A stretch of DNA of 64,000 nucleotides from Alistipes sp. (GCA_017936685.1 JAGBFA010000011.1:62001-126000); one strand, 5' to 3'. Positions 1-8,183 are shown, counted from the stretch's first letter. Notes: a model not told the origin generated them from the sequence alone. Numbers and translations are program-made.

Positions 1-78
1 CCCGGCATCGTAGGCCATGTTTATGCGCTGCGAGGCCACCGGCTCGCACGCCCCTCCGTCCAATATCACGCGTATCAT
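1..78 (-). CDS. Hypothetical protein, 5' end only (runs off the window)
   Basis: Only the first 26 codons are visible, beginning MIRVILDGGACEPVASQRIN. The ATG overlaps the stop of the upstream 322-residue gene by 4 bases (ATGA), and a strong purine-rich GGAGGTG lies just ahead of it, so the two genes look translationally coupled. I do not recognise the family. The tight coupling fits a compact cassette such as a prophage or phage-tail-like module, but that is inference. Confidence 0.55.
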   Translation of the reverse strand, partial: MIRVILDGGACEPVASQRINMAYDAG

Positions 79-1043
79 CTCACACCTCCTTCCCATCTTA
101 TCTCCGCCTCCAACTCCATGCAGGCCAGCTGTTGAGGCTCGGGGTAGTCGGCGCGGCGCGTGAGCAGCCGCAGCGGCTCCGTCTTCTCGGCCGTCATTGT
201 CCACACATGCGGAGAGAACAGCACCTCGTGCAGCGCGTCGTACTGCCGCCGCGTTTGGTAGGCCGACGTGAGCCGAACCCTGTGGCTACCGCCCGCGAGC
301 CGTGCCGTCACGCCCTCCGTCGTCTCGGCCTCGGCCACCTGCGCCTCGGCTTCGATCGGGCGGCACAGCGGATAGGTGTGGCACTCCAACCCGCCCATGC
401 GGTTGTACCACATCACGCGCCGCCCCTCGGCCGTCGCCGGCACCACGGTGTACTCTATCGTGCCCAACAGAGAGCCGTCGCCGTAGAATGTCACCGCAAT
501 GCGCTGCGTGCCTGAGGGGAGATCCTCCGTTCGGAGGAAGAAATCGCACGGCGTGGCATCTGTCAGAGTGTATATCTCCCTGCTATGGTGCTGCCCCTCG
601 CCGCACGTCTCCACCACAGCCGTCAGCGACTCTTCTGCGTAGAGCGTCACCGCATCTGTCTCGCCCGCGGATATTATCCTCTGCCGCGCCTGCGTTGTCA
701 TCATCGCCGCCTGCGAGGGGTCGTATGCCGCCCTGAACACCCTGCGCGGCTCGCTCTTCACACCTGCGGCATCTACGCTCACCGTCACGGCACCCTCTGC
801 ATAGACGAACCCTGTGCGGGAGGGTATGTAAGGAGTCCTGTTTATCTCCTTTCTCAGATACGGCGCAATATCCGTCTCCGCCTGCGTGATCCCGTACAAC
901 ATCTTGCGGCCTAACGTATCTCCGCTCTCCTCGTCCGTTATCGTCACCTCGACATCTGTCGCCTCTGCCGATTCCGTATCTATCTTGTATATCAACGTCC
1001 CGCCCCATGACGAGCCGTTGTTTGGTATCTCTATAAACTTCAT
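75..1043 (-). CDS. Hypothetical protein, 322 aa
   Basis: A complete 322-residue frame starting MKFIEIPNNGSSWGGTLIYK and ending with a stop that overlaps the next gene. I see no signal peptide, membrane segment or catalytic motif. The residue pattern is rich in beta-forming and acidic residues with regular Thr/Val alternation, as in structural beta-sandwich proteins. Upstream lies a pair of family A palindromic repeats, and downstream a coupled gene. Such proteins occur in prophage structural modules of Bacteroidales, but nothing here is diagnostic, so a phage origin is a weak inference. The gene is supported by length, coupling and codon use that matches the flanking DNA. Confidence 0.6.
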   Translation of the reverse strand: MKFIEIPNNGSSWGGTLIYKIDTESAEATDVEVTITDEESGDTLGRKMLYGITQAETDIAPYLRKEINRTPYIPSRTGFVYAEGAVTVSVDAAGVKSEPRRVFRAAYDPSQAAMMTTQARQRIISAGETDAVTLYAEESLTAVVETCGEGQHHSREIYTLTDATPCDFFLRTEDLPSGTQRIAVTFYGDGSLLGTIEYTVVPATAEGRRVMWYNRMGGLECHTYPLCRPIEAEAQVAEAETTEGVTARLAGGSHRVRLTSAYQTRRQYDALHEVLFSPHVWTMTAEKTEPLRLLTRRADYPEPQQLACMELEAEIRWEGGVR

Positions 1044-1051
1044 ATCTCTTG

Positions 1052-1178
1052 TTTTTTTTCGTGAAAAGTCATCATTTCCTGCGCCTCGTTCAAGTCCGCA
1101 AATGGGCAGTACACTCAGTACAGCCCATCTGCGTCCTTTTCACGTGCGGCTTGTAACTAATGCCTTTTGACGAAAAAA
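1052..1178 (+). repeat. Family A palindromic repeat, copy A1
   Basis: About 125 bp, bounded by TTTTTCGTGAAAAG at the left and CCTTTTGACGAAAAAA at the right, with a central palindrome AATGGGCAGTAC / GTACAGCCCAT. It lies just upstream of the 322-residue minus-strand gene and is followed directly by copy A2. Confidence 0.85.
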
Positions 1179-1183
1179 TTTTC

Positions 1184-1307
1184 TTTTTCGTGAAAAGCGG
1201 CATTCTGCTGCCGCGCCTTGTTGCTCGACAATGGGCAGTACGCCGAGTACAGCCCATCGTCTCGCGCCTGCGGTGCGTTGCATAATACCACTTTTGACGA
1301 AAAAAAA
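1184..1307 (+). repeat. Family A palindromic repeat, copy A2
   Basis: Second unit of a tandem pair with A1. It has the same terminal arms (TTTTTCGTGAAAAGCGG and CTTTTGACGAAAAA) and the same central ATGGGCAGTAC / GTACAGCCCAT hairpin. A short linker and a family B element follow. Confidence 0.85.
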
Positions 1308-1326
1308 GGTTGTGGTACTTTGTGTG

Positions 1327-1522
1327 CTGTCATTCTGAACGTAGTGAACCGACGCCAAGTCGAGGGCAGAAAGAGCTTGCTCTTTTTTGCCGAGACGCGA
1401 AGGAGGAAGACCGCAGGTCAAGAATCTGGTTGTGGAATATGTGCGTGGGCGGCATAGCCACCGTCCTGTCATTCTGAGGAGGACGGAACGTCCGACGTGA
1501 GAATCTCTCTTTTTGGTAGACA
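1327..1522 (+). repeat. Family B interspersed repeat block B1
   Basis: Contains the hallmark GTCATTCTGA twice, GAAGAATC-like text (here TCAAGAATCTGG), and a GAGGA-hairpin-GACGTGAGAATCTC unit whose hairpin is GGACG-gaa-CGTCC at 1481-1493. It sits between A2 and the end of the minus-strand 134-residue gene. Confidence 0.8.
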
Positions 1523-1559
1523 TGCTCCTGTTCGACCGCCGCGCTCCCGACCGCAAGAC

Positions 1560-1964
1560 TCAGAATATCGTCTCCACGTCGGCCGTGACGACGATCTCTA
1601 CGCCGGCGTCGGGGCGCAGGCCGCAGCTGCGGGTCTTGATGCGAAGCTCCGCGACGAGCGCGGCGAACGGCTCCTGCGAAAGCTCCGAAAAGATCGTCAG
1701 CGCATCGTCCTGCAAGCTGTCGGCCGTGCTCGCCGCCTCGGTGTTGTCTGTCCGCAGACGGCGGCGGGAAAGGTATAGCGTCAGCGAGTATGTCGCCCGT
1801 CCGTGGCGGCGGCCGTCCACCATGCACAGCGTCGGCGGCAGCAGCCATGCGGCGGCCTCGCCGCTCTTGTCGCACAGTGCCCGCTGCACGGTGCCCGTGC
1901 CGAAGAGGTAGTTGTGACCGCGGCAGATGCGCGACATCGCCTCCGTGATTTTTTTACTGTTCAT
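1560..1964 (-). CDS. Hypothetical protein, 134 aa
   Basis: A 134-residue frame starting MNSKKITEAMSRICRGHNYL. I see no signal peptide or membrane segment. The sequence is a mixed alpha/beta soluble protein with a conserved-looking internal strand pattern (RATYSLTLYLSRRR) and ends VTADVETIF. The family is not recognised. It is on the same strand as the two genes at 1-1043 but is separated from them by two family A repeats and one family B block, so a single operon is doubtful. Its upstream region holds four near-identical TTG(T/A)CGATAA decamers. An accessory or phage origin is possible but unproven. Confidence 0.5.
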   Translation of the reverse strand: MNSKKITEAMSRICRGHNYLFGTGTVQRALCDKSGEAAAWLLPPTLCMVDGRRHGRATYSLTLYLSRRRLRTDNTEAASTADSLQDDALTIFSELSQEPFAALVAELRIKTRSCGLRPDAGVEIVVTADVETIF

Positions 1965-2371
1965 AGTCGTGCGTTTGTTTGCTGTTTTGCGGTCGCAGGA
2001 TTGTCGATAATTTGACGATAAGCTGTCGACAAGTTTTCATAACTTGCCATACGATGCGGATAATAAACATGTTGCGATTGTCGATAAATTGGTGAAACGA
2101 ATGTCTGTCGTGTCGATAACCGGCCGTGACGGCGGCCGTTCGGCACCCGGTAGGGTAGGGTTGCAAGACGGGATCGGTGTGGCGTTCTCTGAGTGGCCGG
2201 AGCCTTATGACAGTGCAAATATACAACCTCGCACAGCCCTTGTCAAGAGCCGGAAGCCCGTTTCCGAAAAGTTTAGAAACCTCCGCATGGTTAAATTATT
2301 TAACTTGTAATGTTTTGCAGCCGATATAAAAAATCAAAAAAATTTACATTAAGCCCCGTTTTCTCGCCGCC
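1965..2371. other. Intergenic region with four TTG(T/A)CGATAA decamers
   Basis: No convincing gene is present. The decamer occurs as TTGTCGATAA at 2001-2010, TTGACGATAA at 2012-2021, TTGTCGATAA at 2078-2087 and GTGTCGATAA at 2110-2119, all in direct orientation, and TTGTCGA/TCGACAA also form an inverted pair around 2001-2032. The cluster lies upstream of the minus-strand 134-residue gene, so it may be an operator array. On the other strand it reads TTATCGACAA, one base away from a DnaA box. The rest is AT-rich with no feature I can name. Confidence 0.4.
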
Positions 2372-2851
2372 CTGTCATTTCGAGCGTCAACGAGAAATCT
2401 GTGCGTGACTATTTCCATTGTCTTGTCATTCTGAATGTAGCAACGCGAAACGAAGAATCCGGTTGTGGACTATGTGCGTGGCGGCATAGCCATTCTGTCA
2501 TTCTGAGGAGCGTGCTATGCACGCGACGTGAGAATCTTTCTCTTGTTCGTCAAGCCCCCGTTCGATGAGACTCCCACGTCGCCTGCGGCTCCTCGGAGTG
2601 ACATGGTGGTCTTGCCTTCCCCAACCAGATGTTTCGCTTCGCTCAACATGACATTCGTTGTGTTCTGTCATTCTGAATGTAACAACGCGAAATGAAGAAT
2701 CCGGTTGTGGACAATATGCCCACCCTGTCATTCTGAGGAGCGGCATTAGCCGCGACGTGAGAATCTCTGTTTCGGCCGTCAAGCCCCCGCATGCAGAACC
2801 GCACTCCCGCCGGCGAGACTCCCACGTCGCCTTCGGCTCCTCGGAGTGACA
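2372..2851 (+). repeat. Family B interspersed repeat block B2
   Basis: Several B units in succession. Two GAGGA-hairpin-GACGTGAGAATC units have different but self-complementary stems: GCGTGC-tat-GCACGC at 2510-2524 and GCGGC-atta-GCCGC at 2740-2753. Inverted partner units ending CTCCTCGGAGTGACA are interleaved. Confidence 0.8.
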
Positions 2852-2860
2852 GACCACCTG

Positions 2861-3008
2861 CCAACGCCCCACCTCGGGATGCGTAACGGAGTCTGCCACG
2901 CCCCACATGGAGCGCGATCAATCGCGCGACAAAAGCCCCTCCCGAGGGAGGGGTTGGGGTGGGGTCAGAATTATATAACGGCGCAAGCCGTCGCTCTGTG
3001 GTCGATAT
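2861..3008 (-). repeat. Family C interspersed repeat, copy C1
   Basis: About 148 bp containing the GCCCCACATGGAGCGCGAT and TCAGAATTATATAACGGCG segments. The same block recurs in the opposite orientation near 28571 and 57051. An internal CCCCTCCCGAGGGAGGGG palindrome and a CGCGATcaATCGCG hairpin are visible. It adjoins family B here as elsewhere. Confidence 0.75.
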
Positions 3009-3170
3009 TTGTGTTCTCTTCCCTCGTAGCGACTCTCTCCTGCAAGACCCGCTCCCCGAGGGCGCGATTTCCGTATTGTTCCAATTTCTTATGTCGCTGA
3101 TAATTAATCGTGTTGGCGATAAGAGGATCGAAAAATCGGTATTTATTATAGGTATTTAGCAGAAAAATAG

Positions 3171-3178
3171 TATCTTTG
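3171..3178 (+). promoter_or_regulatory. Bacteroidetes -7 element for etfB operon
   Basis: TATCTTTG matches TAnnTTTG and lies 69 bases before the etfB ATG. No clean -33 TTG is seen at the usual spacing. Confidence 0.4.
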
Positions 3179-3247
3179 GGAGTTCTAAACCCGCGCGCGG
3201 GCGAAGAAAAGTGAGGAAGAAAACACAAAATATATACATATTTGGAA

Positions 3248-4123
3248 ATGGAAAAAATAACGAAAATCGTAGTCCTGGCTAAGCAGGTGCCCGACACGCG
3301 TAATGTGGGCAAAGACGCCATGACTCCGGAGGGTACGGTCAACCGTGCCGCTCTTGCCGCTATCTTCAATCCCGAAGATTTGAACGCTCTCGAAATGGCT
3401 CTTCAAATGAAGGACCGCATCGAGGGTGCGACGGTGCATATCCTGACCATGGGTCCGCAGCGTGCCGCCGACATTATCCGCGAGGCCATGTTCCGCGGTG
3501 CCGACGGCGGTTATCTGCTCTCGGGCCGTGAGTTCGCCGGATCGGATACTCTGGCCACCTCTTACGCCCTGTCGTGCGCCCTGCGTAAGATCTGCCCCGA
3601 TATCATCGTTGCAGGCCGTCAGGCCATCGACGGCGATACGGCGCAGGTGGGTCCGCAGGTGGCCGAGAAATTGGGCCTGCCGCAGATCACCTATGCCGAG
3701 CAGCTCGTCGCAATCGACGATAAGCAGATCACCGTCAAGCGTCGTTTGGAGCGCGGTACGGAGGTTGTCGTATCGTCGCTGCCGGCCGTGATTACGGTCA
3801 ACTCGTCGGCCGGCGAGTGCCGCCCCCGCAACGCCAAGCGCATCATGAAGTTCAAGTACGCGCTGGCCTCGTCGGAGCTTGCCGCCGCCACGCCCGAGGC
3901 GCAGAAGTTCGTCGCCGAGCGTCCCTATCTGCAAATCGTCGAGTTCGCCGCAGCCGATGTCGATCCCGATCCCTCGCAGCTGGGTCTGGCCGGCTCGCCC
4001 ACCAAGGTCAAGAAGATCGAGAACGTCGTATTCCAGGCCAAGGAGGCCAAGTGCTACACGGCAGCCGATGCTGATATCGAATCGTTGATGGTTGAACTCA
4101 TTTCGAGCCATACGCTCGGATAA
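3248..4123 (+). CDS. etfB: Electron transfer flavoprotein subunit beta
   Basis: A 291-residue EtfB. With EtfA it forms the FAD-carrying heterodimer that takes electrons from acyl-CoA dehydrogenases. The N-terminus KIVVLAKQVPDTRNVG and the NPEDLNALEMALQMKDR segment are family signatures; the KQVPDT plus NPxDxxALE combination resembles clostridial butyryl-CoA dehydrogenase-associated EtfB. The VGPQVAEKLGLPQITYA core is also typical. I chose the ATG at 3248 over a TTG two codons earlier. First gene of etfB-etfA-acd (21 bases before etfA). Whether this Etf bifurcates electrons cannot be decided from inspection. Confidence 0.93.
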   Translation: MEKITKIVVLAKQVPDTRNVGKDAMTPEGTVNRAALAAIFNPEDLNALEMALQMKDRIEGATVHILTMGPQRAADIIREAMFRGADGGYLLSGREFAGSDTLATSYALSCALRKICPDIIVAGRQAIDGDTAQVGPQVAEKLGLPQITYAEQLVAIDDKQITVKRRLERGTEVVVSSLPAVITVNSSAGECRPRNAKRIMKFKYALASSELAAATPEAQKFVAERPYLQIVEFAAADVDPDPSQLGLAGSPTKVKKIENVVFQAKEAKCYTAADADIESLMVELISSHTLG

Positions 4124-4144
4124 AATATTGGAGGAACAAGGATT

Positions 4145-5164
4145 ATGAATAACGTATTTGTATATATCGAAATCGAGGAGCAGACCATCGCCGACGTGAG
4201 TCTCGAACTTCTCACCAAAGGCCGCGAGCTGGCCACGACGTTAGGCGTGAAGCTCGAAGCCGTGGTTGCCGGCAAGAATGTGAAACAGCTCGCTCCCGAG
4301 CTTGCCGCCTACGGTGCCGACACGGTATGGGTTGCCGACGACGAGATCTTCGCCCCGTTCCGCACGCTGCCCCACACGGCGGTCATGGTAGGCCTTATCG
4401 AGCAGCAGAAGCCGCAGATCGTCCTGTTCGGCGCAACGCCCGTGGGACGCGACTTCGCCCCGCGCGTGTCGTCGGCTCTGCACAGCGGTCTGACGGCCGA
4501 CTGCACCGAGCTTGTCATCGGCGACCACAAAGATGCCAAGACGGGCAAGGAGTACACCGATCTGTTGTATCAGATCCGTCCGGCCTTCGGCGGCAACATC
4601 ATCGCCACCATCGTCAATCCCGATCACCGTCCCCAGATGGCTACCGTCCGCGAGGGCGTGATGCGCAAGGAGCCGCAGGCCACGCCGGCCGCAGGCGAGG
4701 TGCGCGAGATCGACTGGCGTCCGATGGTCAAGGATACCGACCTGGCCGTTCGCATCGTCGAGCGTCACATCGAGGAGCGCAAGATCGACATCAAGGGCGC
4801 AAGCATCATCGTAGCAGGCGGTTACGGATTAGGCTCGAAGGAGAACTTCCGCCTGGTACACGAGCTGGCCGACGTTCTGGGTGCCGAGGTGGGTGCCTCG
4901 CGCGCCGCTGTCGACGCAGGCTTTACGGAGCACGAGCGTCAGATCGGCCAGACGGGTGTCACTGTCCGTCCCAAGCTCTATATCGCATGCGGTATCTCGG
5001 GTCAGATCCAGCACACGGCCGGCATGGACGGCTCGGCCATGATCGTCTCGATCAACACCGATCCGGCCGCCCCGATCAACAAGATAGCCGACTACGCCAT
5101 CACGGGCGATGTCAACGAGGTGATTCCCAAGATGATTAAGTATTACAAGCAAAATTCGAAGTAA
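4145..5164 (+). CDS. etfA: Electron transfer flavoprotein subunit alpha
   Basis: A 339-residue EtfA, partner of EtfB. The C-terminal FAD domain is clear: GGYGLGSKENFRLVHELA (about residues 222-239), then VRPKLYIACGISGQIQHTAG, SIN(T)DPAAPI and ADYAITGD. The N-terminal half has the EtfB-like alpha/beta fold with GATPVGRDFAPRV. The stop and the next start overlap as TAATG, so the acyl-CoA dehydrogenase is translationally coupled. The complex is cytoplasmic and passes electrons between the dehydrogenase and the respiratory or ferredoxin pool. Confidence 0.94.
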   Translation: MNNVFVYIEIEEQTIADVSLELLTKGRELATTLGVKLEAVVAGKNVKQLAPELAAYGADTVWVADDEIFAPFRTLPHTAVMVGLIEQQKPQIVLFGATPVGRDFAPRVSSALHSGLTADCTELVIGDHKDAKTGKEYTDLLYQIRPAFGGNIIATIVNPDHRPQMATVREGVMRKEPQATPAAGEVREIDWRPMVKDTDLAVRIVERHIEERKIDIKGASIIVAGGYGLGSKENFRLVHELADVLGAEVGASRAAVDAGFTEHERQIGQTGVTVRPKLYIACGISGQIQHTAGMDGSAMIVSINTDPAAPINKIADYAITGDVNEVIPKMIKYYKQNSK

Positions 5165-6873
5165 TGGCAAACTTTTTTTCAGATAACAAGGATTTACAGT
5201 ATCATCTTTCGCACCCGTTGATGCGTAAGATCATCGAGCTCAAAGAGCGCAATTTCGCCGATGCCGCCGTTTACGACTACGCACCGCAGAACACCGACGA
5301 CGCGCTGGACTCTTATCGCCGCGTGTTGGAGATCGTGGGCGATGTCTGCGGCGAGGTCATTGCGGCCAATGCCGAGGAGGTCGACCATGAGGGTCCCCGC
5401 GTGGAGAACGACCACGTCGTATATGCTGCCGGCACCGCGCGCAATATCGAGGCCTTGAAGGCCGCCGGTCTGAGCGGCATGACCCTGCCCCGCAAGTACG
5501 ACGGTCTTAACATGCCCGTGACGTGCTTCGCCATGGCCAACGAGATGGTGGCTCGTGCCGATGCCGGCTTCGAGAACATCTGGGGCTTGCAGGACTGCGC
5601 CGAGACTCTCAACGAGTTCGCCAGCGAGGAGATCAAGCAGAAGTTCCTGCCGTGGGTATCGGCCGGTGCCACCTGCGCCATGGATCTCACCGAGCCGGAC
5701 GCCGGTTCCGATCTGGGTGCCGTGATGTTGAAGGCCACCTACGACGAGGCTGCCGGCCTGTGGCGGCTTAACGGCGTCAAGCGTTTCATCACCAACGGCG
5801 ACGGCGAGGTGTCGTTAGTGCTGGCACGCTCGGAGGAGGGTACTTCCGATGCACGCGGCCTGTCGATGTTCGTCTACGACAAGCGCGATGGCGGCGTGAA
5901 GGTTCGCCGTATCGAGAACAAACTGGGTATCAAGGGCTCTCCTACCTGCGAGTTGGTCTTCACCAACGCTCCGGCACAGCTTGTCGGCGACCGCAAGATG
6001 GGTCTTATCAAATATGTGATGTCGCTCATGAACGCCGCACGTCTGGGTATCGCAGCCCAGTCTACTGGTCTCTGCGAGGCCGCCTACCGCGAGGCGTTGA
6101 AGTATGCCGGCGAGCGCGAGCAGTTCGGCAAGCCCATCATCAAGTTCGCCGCCATCTCGGAGATGCTGTCGAACATGGAGGCCAAGACTCTGGCCGCCCG
6201 CGCCCTGCTCTATGAGACCGCGCGTTTCGTCGACATCTACAAGCAGTACAACCACATCTCGCACGAACGCTCTTTGGAGGGCGACGAGCGCGCCGAGATG
6301 AAGTTCTACAACCGTCTTGCCGACGGCTTCACGCCGCTGGCCAAGATGTTCGCTTCGGAGTATGCCAACCAGATGGCCTACGATGCCATACAGATCCACG
6401 GCGGTTCGGGCTTCATGAAGGATTACCCCTGCGAGCGACTCTATCGCGATGCCCGCATCATGAACATCTACGAGGGTACCACCCAGTTGCAGGTCGTGGC
6501 TGCCATCAATCACGTCACCAAGGGCACCTACCGCGAGCAGATCATGCGCTACGAGGAGGCTCTCTCGGCCGAGAACGTGGCCGACATAGCAGCCCGTCTG
6601 GCGGCTCTGCGCGGCACCTTCGACAAGGCTGTCGACAAGGTCGAGTCGTTAGACAAGCAGACTCCGGGCTTCAAGGATCTCCACTCGCGCCGTCTTGTCG
6701 AGATCGCCGGTTACATCATCATGACCCACATTCTCGCCCGTCAGGCAGCCGAGAATGAGGAGTACCTGCGTCCCGCCCGCATCTTCTGCAAGTACGCTTC
6801 GGCCAAGATCGCCGAGGCTGCAGCCTACATCGAGGAGTCGACCTCTGCCGATGTAGAGATGCTTCGCGCGTAA
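5164..6873 (+). CDS. Acyl-CoA dehydrogenase (Etf-linked)
   Basis: A 569-residue acyl-CoA dehydrogenase, longer than the usual ~380 because of a C-terminal extension (about residues 430-569) found in one subfamily. The FAD/substrate core is clear: CAMDLTEPDAGSDLGAV, ITNGDGEVSLVLARS, YAGEREQFGKPI and IQIHGGSGFMKDYPCERLYRD. The catalytic Glu lies in IMNIYEGTTQLQ. The start overlaps the etfA stop by one base, so the enzyme and its electron acceptor are made together. The substrate (short-chain acyl-CoA, branched-chain acyl-CoA or another thioester) is not evident. The TAA stop is followed immediately by a family A repeat. Confidence 0.92.
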   Translation: MANFFSDNKDLQYHLSHPLMRKIIELKERNFADAAVYDYAPQNTDDALDSYRRVLEIVGDVCGEVIAANAEEVDHEGPRVENDHVVYAAGTARNIEALKAAGLSGMTLPRKYDGLNMPVTCFAMANEMVARADAGFENIWGLQDCAETLNEFASEEIKQKFLPWVSAGATCAMDLTEPDAGSDLGAVMLKATYDEAAGLWRLNGVKRFITNGDGEVSLVLARSEEGTSDARGLSMFVYDKRDGGVKVRRIENKLGIKGSPTCELVFTNAPAQLVGDRKMGLIKYVMSLMNAARLGIAAQSTGLCEAAYREALKYAGEREQFGKPIIKFAAISEMLSNMEAKTLAARALLYETARFVDIYKQYNHISHERSLEGDERAEMKFYNRLADGFTPLAKMFASEYANQMAYDAIQIHGGSGFMKDYPCERLYRDARIMNIYEGTTQLQVVAAINHVTKGTYREQIMRYEEALSAENVADIAARLAALRGTFDKAVDKVESLDKQTPGFKDLHSRRLVEIAGYIIMTHILARQAAENEEYLRPARIFCKYASAKIAEAAAYIEESTSADVEMLRA

Positions 6874-6993
6874 TTTTTCGTGAAAAGCGGCATTCTACTG
6901 CCGCGCACTTGCTCGCCCAAATGGGAAGTACATCAGTACGTCCCATCTGGGCGATCTTCGTTTGCGTGGTATAATACCGCTTTTGACGAAAAA
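6874..6993 (+). repeat. Family A palindromic repeat, copy A3 (abuts stop codon)
   Basis: Begins at the base after the TAA of the acyl-CoA dehydrogenase. Central hairpin CGCCCAAATGGGAAGTAC / GTACGTCCCATCTGGGCG. Here the arm pair is GGGA/TCCC where other copies have GGGC/GCCC, a compensatory change. Copy A4 follows. Confidence 0.85.
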
Positions 6994-6999
6994 TCGGTT

Positions 7000-7120
7000 C
7001 TTTTCCATGAAAAGGCATCATTTGCGTCCGCGCCTTGTCGCTCAGCAATGGGAAGTACGTTAGTACGTCCCATCGCTTCGCTCCTGCGTTGCGTTGCAAC
7101 TGATACCTTTTGATGAAAAA
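7000..7120 (+). repeat. Family A palindromic repeat, copy A4
   Basis: Second unit of the A3-A4 pair, with the core AATGGGAAGTACG / GTACGTCCCAT and outer arms CCATGAAAAGGCATCA / TGATACCTTTTGATG. The outer arms differ from A3, but the two ends still pair with each other. Confidence 0.8.
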
Positions 7121-7156
7121 TGGCGCATGGCACTTTGGAGACTATTTCCTTTGTTT

Positions 7157-7342
7157 GTCATTCTGAACGAAGCAGCGCGGAGTGAAGAATCTGTGCGAGA
7201 CATACCCACCCTGTCACTCCGAGGAGCAACGCAGTTGCGACGTGGGAGTCTCGCGGTCGGGAACGCTGTGCTGCACGTGGGTGTTTGCCGACCAAAACAG
7301 AGATTCTCACGTCGCAGTCTATGACTGCTCCTCAGAATGACA
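7157..7342 (+). repeat. Family B interspersed repeat block B3
   Basis: Two B units in inverted orientation. Their hairpins are GCAAC-gca-GTTGC at 7226-7238 and GCAGTC-tat-GACTGC at 7314-7328. It starts with GTCATTCTGAACG and ends with CTCAGAATGACAGG, so the block as a whole is flanked by inverted GTCATTCTGA. Confidence 0.8.
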
Positions 7343-7379
7343 GGACGATAGAAATAGGCTCCAAAGAACCACAACCCCA

Positions 7380-7502
7380 TTTTTCGTCAAAAGGCGTTAG
7401 TTACAAGCCGCACGTGAAAAATCCGCAGATGGACTGTACTGACGTACTGCTCATTTGCGGATTTGAACGAGGCGCAGTAAATGACGCCTTTTCACGAAAA
7501 AA
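7380..7502 (-). repeat. Family A palindromic repeat, copy A5 (abuts stop codon)
   Basis: Reverse-oriented copy. Read on the minus strand, it begins TTTTTTCGTGAAAAGGCG directly after the TGA of the lytic transglycosylase gene. Its far arm is CAAAAGGCGTTAGTTACAAG, as in A1 and A6. Confidence 0.85.
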
Positions 7503-8183
7503 TCACGGAAAAGAGAGCGCGCAATACTGGTCATACTTGCGCATCACCTCGCTTACATAGCCGTTTGTCTGGCGGCTGCCGGTGAAACGGCCGTTGCGCA
7601 CGGCCTCGCTTTCGTAATATTCCGGCTCGGCTTTCAGTTCGAGGTAGCGGCTTACCGTCTGCCACGAATCGGGGTTCTCGCCGTGGAGGCGCGCCAGGCG
7701 GCGTGCGTCCATGACATGTCCTACGCCGGCGTTGTAGCTGGCCAGAATGATACTCAGACGATCGCTCGTCGGAGTCGATGCCGGCAGGCGCAGCATCTGG
7801 TCGAGCTCCGAGAGGAGCATGCATGCCAGCCGGATATTGGTTTCAACGTCATCGATCATCTCGACCGGTATGTTGAAGTGTCGTGCCACGATGGGGCGTA
7901 TCTGCATGATGCCCGAAGCTCCCTGGCGCGATACCAGATCCTCGGTAAAGCGCGACTCGCTGTAAGCTATGGCACTCATCAGTCGCCAGTCCTGCCCCTG
8001 TTCGGCAGCGATTCTTCTCATTATGTTGTCGTACTGCGATATGATGCAGGGCATCTGCTCCTGTTCGAAATCGTGCTCCATGGCGATGATTCTGTCTGCC
8101 ATGGGATCGGAGTAGTCGACAGTCGACTCGAAGGCCGTAAGCATGACGGCCGATAAAAGTAAGAACGAAATTCGTTTTAACAT
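7503..8183 (-). CDS. Lytic transglycosylase, MltF/Slt-type catalytic domain
   Basis: A secreted peptidoglycan lytic transglycosylase of about 226 residues. After a signal sequence (MLKRISFLLLSAVMLTAF) comes a single SLT domain: AIAYSESRFTEDL with the catalytic Glu, then GASGIMQIRPIVARHF, then LASYNAGVGHV. It would cleave murein glycan strands to 1,6-anhydromuramyl products in the periplasm. I placed the start at the internal ATG with a typical signal n-region; an ATG four codons upstream (8195) is possible. There is no N-terminal SBP domain as in full MltF. The last codon is followed at once by a family A repeat. The putative porin gene is 31-43 bases upstream on the same strand. Confidence 0.88.
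   Translation of the reverse strand: MLKRISFLLLSAVMLTAFESTVDYSDPMADRIIAMEHDFEQEQMPCIISQYDNIMRRIAAEQGQDWRLMSAIAYSESRFTEDLVSRQGASGIMQIRPIVARHFNIPVEMIDDVETNIRLACMLLSELDQMLRLPASTPTSDRLSIILASYNAGVGHVMDARRLARLHGENPDSWQTVSRYLELKAEPEYYESEAVRNGRFTGSRQTNGYVSEVMRKYDQYCALSFP

Noticed and set aside
1052..1522. CRISPR-like array
   Set aside because: Repeats are ~120 bp palindromes and variable B units, not 25-40 bp identical repeats with unique spacers, and no cas genes are present.
2001..2119. Chromosome or plasmid origin with DnaA boxes
   Set aside because: TTATCGACAA differs from the DnaA box at a conserved position, and there is no dnaA, rep or parAB gene nearby. Kept only as an unexplained decamer cluster.
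1961..2226. Short minus-strand frames (85-90 codons) upstream of the 134-residue gene
   Set aside because: Low-complexity basic peptides over an AT-rich regulatory-looking region with decamer repeats; no support beyond being open.
6874..7502. Insertion sequence or MITE with a transposase
   Set aside because: No transposase frame and no clear target-site duplication at the ends of the A copies. Described as repeats only, with mobility left open.
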